Source: Paracyclopina nana (taxonomy: Eukaryota > Arthropoda > Copepoda > Cyclopoida > Cyclopettidae). From it: a stretch of DNA of 64,000 nucleotides. Shown piece after piece: positions 37,901 to 49,900 of the stretch. Every line of letters starts with the position of its first letter. Within the stretch, counting starts at the first letter, position 1. The stretch spans positions 2,004,001-2,068,000 of the forward strand of contig JAGUCH010000006.1 in NCBI GenBank assembly GCA_019096065.1, read 5' to 3'. The notes beneath the pieces are model-generated. The model had not been told where the DNA came from and did no database searches. It saw nothing but the letters and a program-made list of their open reading frames with translations. Both the position numbers and the translations under genes were made by a program.

Positions 37901-40900
37901 GTTGAGCCGGATTCTGTTGCTTCTTTTCTAGCAAGATCAGCGCTTTTAATCTAGGACACTTCTAAAATATCTTAGATTTAATAATTTTAGTTTCTTTTTT
38001 TAGAAGGTCACAGAAGCCTCATCATGTTATATTGCATTTTACGTAAAAGTACGCTCGGTTCCTATTTATGTTGGGCAAATGTTCAAGTTTTATGAAGAAA
38101 AAACTTGGTGAAAAGTAGCTCGCGTTTGGAATTTCTCTGGCTATTCCAAAATGTACGCTACGCATTGTGAGTGAGGATTTTGTCAGTTATTATGACTGTT
38201 GGCGCGCGTTGCTGCAACCGTTGCAGCGCCGTATGTATATAGCATATAAAGGGGGCAGATGCGATTTTCTAGCTTCGATGGCCCCTGAAACCAGAGCTCG
38301 AGTCCGCCATTTTTCACTAGCTGGGGACTCACTCAAGCATTTCGTGATGATCAGCTGGCATCATTGCTGGTCTGTGCTTTTCCTTTGGTCCCCCTCGTGC
38401 TTGTAGTAGTTGTTGTAGATGATGCAAAAACGAAACAAAGCAGCTGACACAAACAATTGGAGCAGACGCGCGCGCGCGCTTGAACCTTGCGTCCTTTTCA
38501 CATGCTAGCTTTGCTTAGGTATCAGTTTTTTATCCGCAAATGAAAAGATTCATTTTTTCGGGTCACCTATGTTCCTATCTTTGTTTTCACTTATGCAATT
38601 TTGCATTAGGCTGAGCATTTTAAATTTTTTTTTTGAGTTGTAAGGTTGCAATTGGCGTACTCTGATTAGTCTGTGGATTTTCAGCTCAAAATAATTGACC
38701 TTAAGAGAGCGCTGACGTCCATTGAAACCTTGCGAAAGTTCAATTGAAACTTTCATATTTTCCACATTCGGTTTTCGGCTTGCACTGCGATCGGCCATTA
38801 CGATAAACGAGTGCATTTTGGCTTGGTATCAGTTTTTGCGCATCGCAATGCACAATTAGGTGGTTCTTTTGAACGAAGTCACATGTTGTCGGGGTTTTGC
38901 CATCTGCTCTTGTTTTGAACTGAGCCAGTAGTCACCTGCTCCATGGCTTCCATGGCTTCCAAAGGGGTCATGACAGCAGCCGTGTGTGGCAGCGCGGCGG
39001 CAAAATGTGAATTTCGTGTTCCTACAAATTATTCACAGCCGAGTGTCCAAATTGTCCATAACCTTTTAGCCAATCTCGAGGAACTCGAAAAGCTCAACGT
39101 GCATTTGCTTTCTTCGGTCAGCCATAAGCTTTTTTTCCCATTCGGCTCCTCTTCCACGTTAATAATATGCATTTGGCCAAAAGCTGTTATTGTCCCGGAA
39201 AGCAATCTTAGCTCATCTGCATTCAAATGACTGTCATGGACATACGGTAGTTCTCCTGCATCCTCTCCGTTGTTGGTTGTTATTGCTTTTTTACTGCCAC
39301 TCATTACATGCAAAAATGGTGGCCGCGTGGAAAAGTTGAAACAAAAATGAACTAGAGTTGGGATCAGAGCGCATGAATGATTGATGTCCTGAAAGAGCCG
39401 ACAGATTTTCTACGCATATACTACGAATAAGGAAACCGTATTTGAAGTGCACGCCACCATCATGTTTAAGCCCTGTTCTGCTGCTGCTGCTGCTGCTGCT
39501 GGGATGATTTGGAGCAATACAGCCACTACCTGCTACATTATACGGACAACGTGTATGTATGGGAGAGCACCTGCTCTCTATTAGGATGTCCCGTGGAAGT
39601 CGTACCGCTGTGCGCCCAACTTTCCGAGGACACGCGTGGTATTTGAATACTGTATTTTCGCCTCCTTGATTAATTGATTCATTTCGAGGAATTTGAAAAG
39701 TTCAAGAGTCCCGCCGTTATTTGCTCCTTCAGCGGCTAAGCAGATATGGCTTGGTTTTGCTGCAGCCTTGTGTGATCTTTAAAAAGCTGGTCGCGTAGCA
39801 GTAGCCAGTCTGGCAGTCTTCTTCTGATCGCGTGTCTTCTAATCCAAGGATTGGATCACAACACGTATTGCCTCGCTGAGGAGGAGGAGGAGAACTGATT
39901 GACAGCCAACCTTTTCTCAAGTTTTTAGTTGGAGGCCATTTCGGTCATTTCCTCGCGCATTTTTAAGCAGAGAGTTGCACTCGCGTAGAAAGCGGCATCG
40001 CGCGCCGCAGAGGAAAGATTAGCTTATCTCATAGCTTATCCTCTTCCCATTATGTTCATAAAAGCAGGTGATCGCGTTTTGTGCGCTGAGCGCAAACAAA
40101 TGAATTGCGAGCCCTTTGATTATCAGCAGCAGCAGCAGTAGCAGCAGCTCATTATTTGCTCAGCATCCTGATGCTATGAATTCTACTGCAGTTTCGAATC
40201 GTTTCGCTGCAATGACGCGCGTGACAACTCGCTATAGACAAAAATGCGTCATCCGAAGCCAATATTATTGAGTCCGGGATATCCCGTTAGGGGCAACACG
40301 TTATAGTAGTTGACCAATACACAGACATCTATGGATTTTCGCGTCATCAATAAATATGGCGTCAGTGGTAGTGGTGGTGCATGTGCAGTAAAAAAGCCGA
40401 TGGGCAGGCTGTGGTATAGCCCATCTCGGCCGTATTGGTCTTGGGATTTCCCCTATACTCGGTTATTGCTCACGATAATTTTAGTCTCATTTGTTGTCCT
40501 CCTCCTCTCCTTCTCGCGGTGGATATCTACAGAGAGTCCGCGAAAGCCAAGAAAGGCCGCCGCTACTTGCGCTGAAGGCCGCTACGAGATGATGCGGTGG
40601 GACACCCTCTACGAAAGTATGACGAGACATCGCGGATATCTTCTCGATATCAGATATTTGCTATTGTAGTACGCACCGTTATCGGAATATTGGCGGCCGA
40701 TTTTCACCGAGTGCCTGGCTACTATAGCAGCAGCCTCCGCCGCGCCGCCAGGAACGAATTCAGGGGTTTCCCCATTGGAAAATTGAAGGAAGCAACAGGT
40801 TGAAAAAAGCGATAGAGGGATTCCCCCTTTACTTGATGATCGGGATCCGATACTGAGATGGTTTTGATTTGGAGACAAGGTCATGCAATATTATCTGCTT

Positions 40901-43900
40901 ATTGGAAAGGCCTACATACACTAAACTCAATGTCAAGGCCGAATTTCTTCAAAAGTCCCGCCCTGTCCCGAACGTTCTAGGCAACTTTTGGCGAAATCCT
41001 TCTCGCGCTGGCTTGCAATCGTAGATATACACAGCAGAAATAATCATAAGAAGTTGCGCGTGGTTGGAAGAAAGGAAAATTATCATTATCGGAGAAGCTA
41101 GCAGAGGGAAAAAAGTTGGAAAAATTCCCTCACTCATTTCGCTGGTGGGCATCTTGTGGAACAAGAAGCAACAATCCAATTAAATATTCCCCATTGTGCT
41201 GTGTAAACGAGGCTACCTAATAGCCCGCGGATATACCCGCGCGCAGAGCCGCGAGCAAATATCCTGTCTTCAAATCAATGGCATACAGTATATTATACCT
41301 TTCCATATTGCCTCTTGATTTATGAAGCTAATTGCGCTTCTTTGAATTATGGCAGCCGACATTTGTCAAAGCGTGCTTTTGTGCGAGCCACTCTATGCCG
41401 GCCCATTATCCTCTTGATAGCCATAGTTAAGAGGGCTTGCGCTTAATTCCGATATTTACTGCAATCAATCTATGCAAAGTTGCCTATTGGCTTGCCGAGC
41501 CTCGAGCATTGGGCGTCGTTTTCATGCAGTCAACATCGAGAGAAAGGCAGGGCCTCTCTGCCTACTCGCCCAGAGGTGACAGCGCAAACTGCCGTTGAAG
41601 TAAATATAGAAAGCTGCAAGATTTCCAGCCTCTCCATAGCCTTATAGTGCTAGTATATACAAACTGCTTCTCCTGCTGGAACTTCAAGCCTAGCAATGCA
41701 TATGCATAGTATGCCAATTATACCAAAGTATCGACTTTTTTCAATCGCGCAGCTCTTACTTCTGCGCTATGGTACACATAGTTGTGCTATTTGCTAGCCA
41801 TGGTCAGTTTTTAGAAAGCAATTCATGGTTGAATCACAACCATATTGAGGTCATAAAAAAGGGTCTGTATATACGAACTGGTAACTATGGTAGTGCAGCA
41901 GTATTGATGGCTATAGTGAGTAGACAAAAACTGACTGCTGTGTCCATTTATGGGAAAGGGGACTCAAGTGATTACACTTCAGATAGCGTCACTCAACATG
42001 CATGCCTGAAAGCCAAACAATGTGGCTTTTGTGCAAACAGTTGTGTAGTTGTTTTACGCTTTAAACACTTCAAATACTTGTACCATAAATCATGCCCTAC
42101 AAATCTCCAAGGTGTCTTCAATATTTATGGCCTCCATGGTTGCCGTTTTTTTTCGTGTAACCGCAAATTAACTATTCATTGCCACGCCAATGGCCATTCC
42201 AGCCAACTTATTAATCTGAGAATAAACTATCGGAAAAGTGCAAATCTTCCACCTTCTTTTTCCTGGAAAATGCATTTGCGAGAAGGTGTTGGAGAGCTGG
42301 CAATTATTTATCTCGAGGTGCTGAATGCGAAAGCAATAAGTGAAAGCACCCGTTTGACTGCCTAATCACTCGTAGTAGCCCCTTCAACAGCTCGAAAGCA
42401 AACACTAAAAAAGGCCACCTTCACACTGTTGCTCAAATTGAAATGCCAAAATGAAGAAGCACCATTTTTTCTTCTTGATTTAGTAGGCTGCGCACATATG
42501 TTTGTTTCACACTGTATTGGGTTCATTACGCGAGCTGTCATGTTTTGTGTTGTGTATACTACGAGTGTACGTGTGTCCAGCAGACCCTAGTAAATTTTGG
42601 ACCATTGCTTCTTACTAAAGCCTCCCACTGTGAATGATGGCAGAAAATTGGCTCCACTTCCATGTAGCCCAACTGTAGTGGCTTCAAAACTAGCCCTCAT
42701 TACAGACATGTACTATATAGTACATATACGAAAAAGCAGCTGCTTCATATTCAGAGTATTATTATGACAACGATGATAGCTGATTTCACGCCGGATTTAG
42801 CTTTCTAAAATTCTGCTGGAAAAAATTGGTGCAGGGCGGCCACTAGCTTCAGCTAGCTGCGACCCTTGAAGAATTGTGAAAATATTTACTTTTTTTCTGG
42901 CTGATGATAAAATTGTTTGCTCACATACTTCCCTCAAGAGTTCACAGTTTGGTTGACAATTCCCCGCCACTTGGAGTATCATAAATTCCGGTTAGGGTAG
43001 AAAACTTTTTCCACTCCATGTAATTTTCATGCATACGCGCATATACTACTAGTAGAACTATATACCATGTTAACATACAGGTCACTGGCTTTTGATATGA
43101 TTTCCTGATTGATCTGAGCCACTCAATTGCTCAAAAGCAGAAATAAGTGCTATGGTCAAATGTCTATCAACGTCAGCAGGAAAGGAATTGCTGCTGCGCT
43201 ATATATGGCTAAGTTTCTTGGCAATTGTCCTAGCCTCAATAATTAAGTATGCATAGTTTATGCAAATCCACTACTCTCGGAAAATTTATGCACCATCCAC
43301 GTATTTTTCTTGGGCGAGGCGAAAATTGAACTTGCTAAAAAAGGATCAATTAGGGGTTGGTTGGATGTGACACATGCAAAATCCCTGAGAAATGTGAGAC
43401 AGTTTTGGCTCAGACCTCGCGCGCTGGATTCCGCTTTAATTGATAAGCACCTGACACAGCCAGAAGAAGGTTGGAGGTTTTGGAGAGTCAGGCGAAGGAG
43501 AAAAAAGGCCATCATCACAATGGAGTACAGCATTGCTCGAGCCAAAAAAGTTGCTGTCTGCAATGGCAGCAGAAGTAGTTGTTGTTGCTCTCGGCGTGGT
43601 GCTAAACAACCACAAAGGATGACAGTTTTTATTGCCCGCTTGAGTCATCAGATTTGCATAAGTGTTTCTGGTATGTGATGTCAGTGACACCTTGTCCACC
43701 ATCCTATATATAGATTTACTCAAGGGGAATGGGAGACAAAATGACTTTTTCCTCCCGGCAGCTGTGGATGCTCTTCTTCTTCTTCTTGTGGCTATTGGAA
43801 AAATCATTCCGGAGAAATCTGAAAAGAAGGGACTTTTAGCTTCTGCAAGCTCGAAGGAGTGGCGCTTGACATTCTTCTTATGAATGGATGATGATCATTC

Positions 43901-46900
43901 ATTCAATTATTAGCGACCAAATATCGGATGCTAATTAAAGGCCACGCCTGAATATATATCCTCTCTCTCTGTGCGCGCATACAAATGCCACGCATACACA
44001 GATCTGCCAACGTGGAAAGTGTTAATGGGAATTAGGCTAAGTCTCCATTCCGAGTATAATACCAAGGGGCTTAAGAAAACAGGGCAATCAGTCAGAATTA
44101 ATGCTCATATCTCGCGTTGACCACATTATTGTTCCTGGTGGGCTTCTTCTTGTTAGCTGCTGCATTGCCCCTGGCCAGACACATCTCAACAACAACAACA
44201 GCTAGCTAGTAACATATTGGCCAAAGAAAAAAGAGCATCAAGCAGAAAAGCTATTTCTACCATTACTACCCTAGCTACATCGCATACAGCAGTGCAAAAT
44301 AAGCTAGGTATATGTCACAATTGAGATCAGGCAAAGAAAGGAAGCTGAACATGAATCATCTCGCATGCTGCCCCCACTTGCTTAAACATTAAGTTGTTGC
44401 ATGTTCCGAGAGACAGATCACCCTTACAACTTCACGCAATCTAGCACAGGAAAACAAATGAGTGCAGCAGCGCAGTACTGTAGTCAAAAAGTATTCCAAA
44501 TACATTATTCACCTCGCGAGGCGGAGGATTCCTCAATCATTCGGGGAAAAAGAATATAAGGAGGGAAGCTACTTACGAGTCGAGAGCTATGGAGAGATCA
44601 TGCGGGGAAGACAGGCGAGAAAACGGATTGTGAGAAATTCCAAGTACCATTTATTCTGCATACCCATACAGCAGACCCACGCGAGTATTGCACCTTTCTT
44701 TTGCTTGCCAGCCTTGGCAAAGCATCCACCACAGCCAGGTCAAGCTGGAATAATTTTAGATTCCTCCTCGGGGGATAAGGAAAAGATGGGTATGTACAAA
44801 TCGGTAGGAAACGGTCTCATGTCACGCGAACCACATAATTCTTTTTCACACTGCTCCTACTGCAGTTCTACCCCTCTTCCTTCGTTGTAGTAGCCGTAGT
44901 GGTGTAGTACAGGGTGGGGCTGCTCATCTACTTGAGATTCCCCAAGAGCGAGCAATGAGATGGATTAATGAGCCACCACGTTGCTGCTGCTGCCTCTTCG
45001 CATCTGTGGCCACAGGTTACTTTTCCAATCTTTTTCTGATTGAATCTGAAATTAATTGTGGGCTTTCTAATACCATACCGCATAGTATTGCTACAATTTC
45101 GAACAGATGTAATTCTCGTGCGTGTGCCATGTTTCTCGTGGCCGCCGGCTCGAAAATGGAGGGAAAAAAGCTTGAAAAGGGAATTTTCTTGACGCATCGC
45201 CACGGCCCTAATTCCGTGTCATTAGCTTGTTCTCATAAAACTCAGTAAGGCAGGCAGTAAGCAAAGCAAGGCACTTTGGAAGCTCATAACTCAGTAAGTA
45301 CTGAGCCTATTGGAACCAAATTTGGAGGGATTCATAAGAGCGTATTGAAGAATCTTCATGCCAATTTTCATCCGGATCGGAGGTCTCTAAGGGGGTGGCT
45401 GATTTTTCTCCCTTGCTTAACTGATTTGCCTCACTTTCAGTAAGGCGGCCTTAGCGTCCTCCGATCCGGATGAAAATTGACATGAAGATTCTTCAATATG
45501 TTTTTATGAATTCCTTCAATTTTGGTTCCAATCGGACGAGTAGATGCTGAGATATGAGCGCGCAAAGTGCCTTGCTTACCTTATAGAAATGTTTATGAGA
45601 ACAAGCTATTGACGATATAGTAGAAGTAGGCTAGGCTGGCTAGTGAGTGTTATTTGGGGTGAAAAACGATGGAGATTGATGGCGAAAATTGGACACTAGA
45701 TATTGGCCAGTCTTCTCCTTCTGAAAAGAAAACGCGATGACCTAACTAGAAAGCATGCTTCTGCAGTTCCTAATTCTGATATGAAATCCATCTTGATACT
45801 CGAGTTTCTTTCCTCATTAGCGAGCCAGTATATACAGAATGTGGTACAATGTCTCCTAATGATTATTATATGCCGCCTATTGTTATGACCTTCCACGGAC
45901 AATTACGCTGGAGCTGCTGCTCCTATCTTAACTGTTATAGTGTGCTTTCTAAATAGAAAGGACTCAATTTATTCCTGGGAGAAATATTTGCACACTCTGC
46001 AGGAGGGCTTTTCCATTAACTAGACCATTTTTACCTTGTTTTATTTTTCGCCTTGTTTGACTTCAATTTTAACTTAGTTTATACGTATATACCGAGCCTA
46101 CATACTACTAATTGCATTTGCCAGTAGAAAAAACAAAAACAGACCACTTGATCTTGCTTCAAGGCTACAAATGTTTTTTCCGTGATCTCAAGAACCCTTT
46201 TCGTGTTTACAAGGAAGCGCGACAAAAAACGACTTTTTCTGGATAACCTTAGTGCTTTTGTAGCTGGAACCATAAAATGCTGCTCCTGCATCTTTGCCAT
46301 GCCTGCAACCATAATTGCTCTGTCAACTCCTGTTTGCTTCTCCGCTATTTTTAGCTGCCTCTAAATCAATTCAGAAACCACCCAATTCGTGACAAGCGCC
46401 AGTAAGCGGTGATCCAACAGAAAATGTATCATTTGATTTTTCGCATGGTTGGTGACAGGTTGGCCGTATTGCAGCTAACCCTGTAGGTTACTGCAAGGTT
46501 ATCAGGTCAAGGTTGAAAGTGCAGTATCGGGGTGCATTGCTACTACCCCTAATATGGCATACAGTTCCGAAATCGGGATATCGCTTTCCGTTACCGCCGA
46601 CTCCGCTACAGAAAGCTTTCTTTTTTCTGCCATCGAAGTTGTAGTAGCATGGGAAACTTTCTATTATCGGCCGTTGGGTGGTTGAAAGTCTAATCCCGGT
46701 TCCTGGCAGAATCAAACGCAAAGTTGGTTTTTGGTGATTTTGCCAATACTATGAACTAGGATATCCTGCTAATCTGATTTGTTGGCTGTCATCCAAACTA
46801 ATTTTGATTTTGTTTTCATTACAGTTATGCAGCAGTCGGCGACAGAAAAAGAACGAGGCAGATCAGGTAAGATTTCAATATCTATTTTGAATTATCTATG

Positions 46901-49900
46901 CATGCACATTTTGCTTTTTGATTTGCCCGACACAATGAAGTATAATTTTTAACTTGTTAGCAATGATCGTGCTTATTTTTGGAGCCAGGTTCTCTAATTA
47001 GAAAATGGGTGAATTATTAATGACAAATACCACCCATATTCTTGCCCTTGAGAACCAGCCCTCGATGTTACCTCAGCTAGCCGTTTTTCGTTGTTCACAA
47101 TACTGTTACAAACACACAATTTTGTCGTCTTAAACATACACAAACTATTCAGATTTTGGGGTTATGTCTTGCACAAATGGAACGAAGGGTCGAAATCGAC
47201 CGATTTTTAGCCTTTCGCCAGCTATAGGGAAATTGTTCAAATAAGGTGCGCTTTTTCCGATAGAGCAAAATTGAAATTGGAAGGAGGGGGGTCATTTAGG
47301 TGGGACAAATCTGTGACATTTGTTCAAGTGTCAGCTTAGGCAAAATCCTGCAAAACAAGCCCAATTTAGACAGCAAGAAAGTGTGCTCTTGCGCGCGGGG
47401 ATTTCTTTCTTGAAGTCAATTTCCGCGTAAATACCACTGTTCAAATTGAATGAAAACACCTCTCTCTTTTTTCGTCTTATTTGCGCGAGATGTCGAGCTC
47501 GGGAAATGGAATTTTGAAATTCAAACGTAGCAGCAGCAGCAGCAGTAGTCTTGACACCTTCAAGCTGCTTTTCACAATTCCACTGTCCATTTGCATAGAC
47601 CGGACATTGAAGTGCCAAGTTAGCTCCTCTCGCCTTTCAGCAGCTTTGCTTTTCCTCAGCTAATTTCATGTCAAATTAACAAGAGAATTTTCTCAAGAGC
47701 AGGAAAAGAAAGCTGTCATTTTTTCCATTTCCGAGTTCATGCGCCCGATACAAATCCATTGTCTCTGCTATATCTCGCGAGTTCATCAATCAAGAACTCT
47801 GGAGTTGACAATTGAAACGGAAATGAGATCTCAGGTCATTTTCACATCCAGACACACACACACATATATACTATATACCATTGCTACTACAAACACGTAT
47901 CATCCACAATTCTCACAAATTCCATTTTGAATCGAGCATGCGCCTCATTTATTCATTCATTATTGTCAATACATCCTTAATTTTTGACTCATATCATATA
48001 TGTTGTTACACCTTACACACACCTGCAACCCCAACATTTATGGATGTACCAAAAACATACCATATACTACTGCTACTCTAGTTAAACTGCACCCACAAAA
48101 ACAAGCCTCGTAGCATCACCTTAACAGCTCTCAATTTTTTTTGTATGGATGCCCAACCTTGTTTTTGCCATAGCATGCAAGAAAAGTCCGATACGACTTG
48201 GACCTCCTTTTTCGTACTATTATTACCTCTAGATGTTCATTTTTTTTCTTTCACTCCATCAAAATTAAAAGCAAAAGAAAGCAAAATATCGAGAGCCCAA
48301 TTTTCTTCTTTAGGTGAGTCTCATCACAGTCATAGTGCATCTTCAAATAAAAACCGAAGAAAAATCCCCTACAATCCTTGTCCCCCCTCTCATTGGTAAG
48401 TAAAAAACGAAATTGAAATGTCGTACGTCACGTCTAGTACCCACTACAACTACTATACCTCCCATATGGTAATTATTGGTAAGCCTTTTGACAATAATGA
48501 GTTGAAAATGGGATTCATGCTCAGTGACCATTATTTTCGTTTTGGGGCATTGTCATGCCAAATTGGTTTCCCCTTTGTTCGGGTTATAGACATCTTTTGT
48601 TGCCTTTTGATGCATTGACTCCTCTGCCTGATTGGAAAACACAGAGACGAGCCCTAAGCAAATGTACTCTTTGCTGGAGCAACGCTAACGCCAACTTTAA
48701 TCAATGTGTGGAGGCGAAGCCATGCGACCACTCATTATAGATCATCTCCCAATACTAATTGTGCCGACGACCTAGATTTCAAATTCCCAATATTATTTGG
48801 TCACTACTACTACTACGGCTTATGGCTCTCCCTTCTCCTTGGCTCTTCCTTTTTTCCCCAAATTTTGTGGGTTAGTAAGTTATGCACACACCAACCATGA
48901 TCCTATTACCATCAGGAACAGAGCTGAATATTGAATTTGCTTGTTATTGTCAATTGGGATCCTTTCTTACATCCACTAGTAGTAGGAGCAAGAGTTCCCC
49001 TAGGAGGGAATTTCATAATGGAAAATACTCCAGCGTTGTGGCAAAGATCACAGAATTTCCCTGGGGCAAATTTTCTGCCTCAAATTGTCTCTGCTCCGCT
49101 CGTGATTACAAACATTCCAGGCAAACTTTCGTAGATTTGATGAAAAAAACTACTGGCATCCGTTTTTCTTTGTCAAAGGAAGACCTCCTGGTGTGGTATA
49201 CTATGGTGACCCTTTTTGAAAAAGCCAATTTTCCTGCCCGCAACAGCACAGCTCCCAGATGTTGCCGCCACCACCTTGATATTTTTCAAAGCGCTACCAT
49301 TTCCACGCGTGTGATTTTGACACACACAATTCAACTTTGAGGGGAAAAAGTTTAATTAATTCTCGAATTGGCCTTGGGTGCGGACGACTGCTATATGCGC
49401 GCGAGTAATACCACTTGGCGGCCGCTTTTCCGATAATTTCACTCACTCTGGAAGCTCCTCCAAAAAGTTGGTCATACCACTACTGTAGTAGTAGTAAATC
49501 CCTGGAGACTGCATACTACTAAGACACGGGTATAAGCAGGCTTTCACTTTTCCATAAATAAGAGGATCCTCTATCCTCTATTGACATTATGAGAACCTTT
49601 CTGATTTACATACTTCACTAGCTAGCGCGTTGATCTTGCGCCGCATAACGGTGGGTAAATTGGCCCCCAGCTTGAAATATGGATGTGCAATGAAGTGGGG
49701 ACTTTGCTCATGGTCCCATGGGACCTTTCGCAGATCGTGTGCATCTTCAAACGACGGGAGAAGTTTAGATTTGAAACTTTAATAGGAGAGCATTTAGCAA
49801 ATTGGCCCCGCTCGAGCAGAGCACTAGAATTTGGTGCCCACGCAGCTGATGGTGTGGTCATTCCCACAAAATAGATCAGACCATTCCATATGTTTTTACT

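Noticed and set aside
41769..42365. 198-codon plus-strand frame in the onecut intron
   Set aside because: No domain, no codon bias unlike the surroundings and no splice-linked neighbour. A chance frame or an eroded element remnant cannot be told apart.
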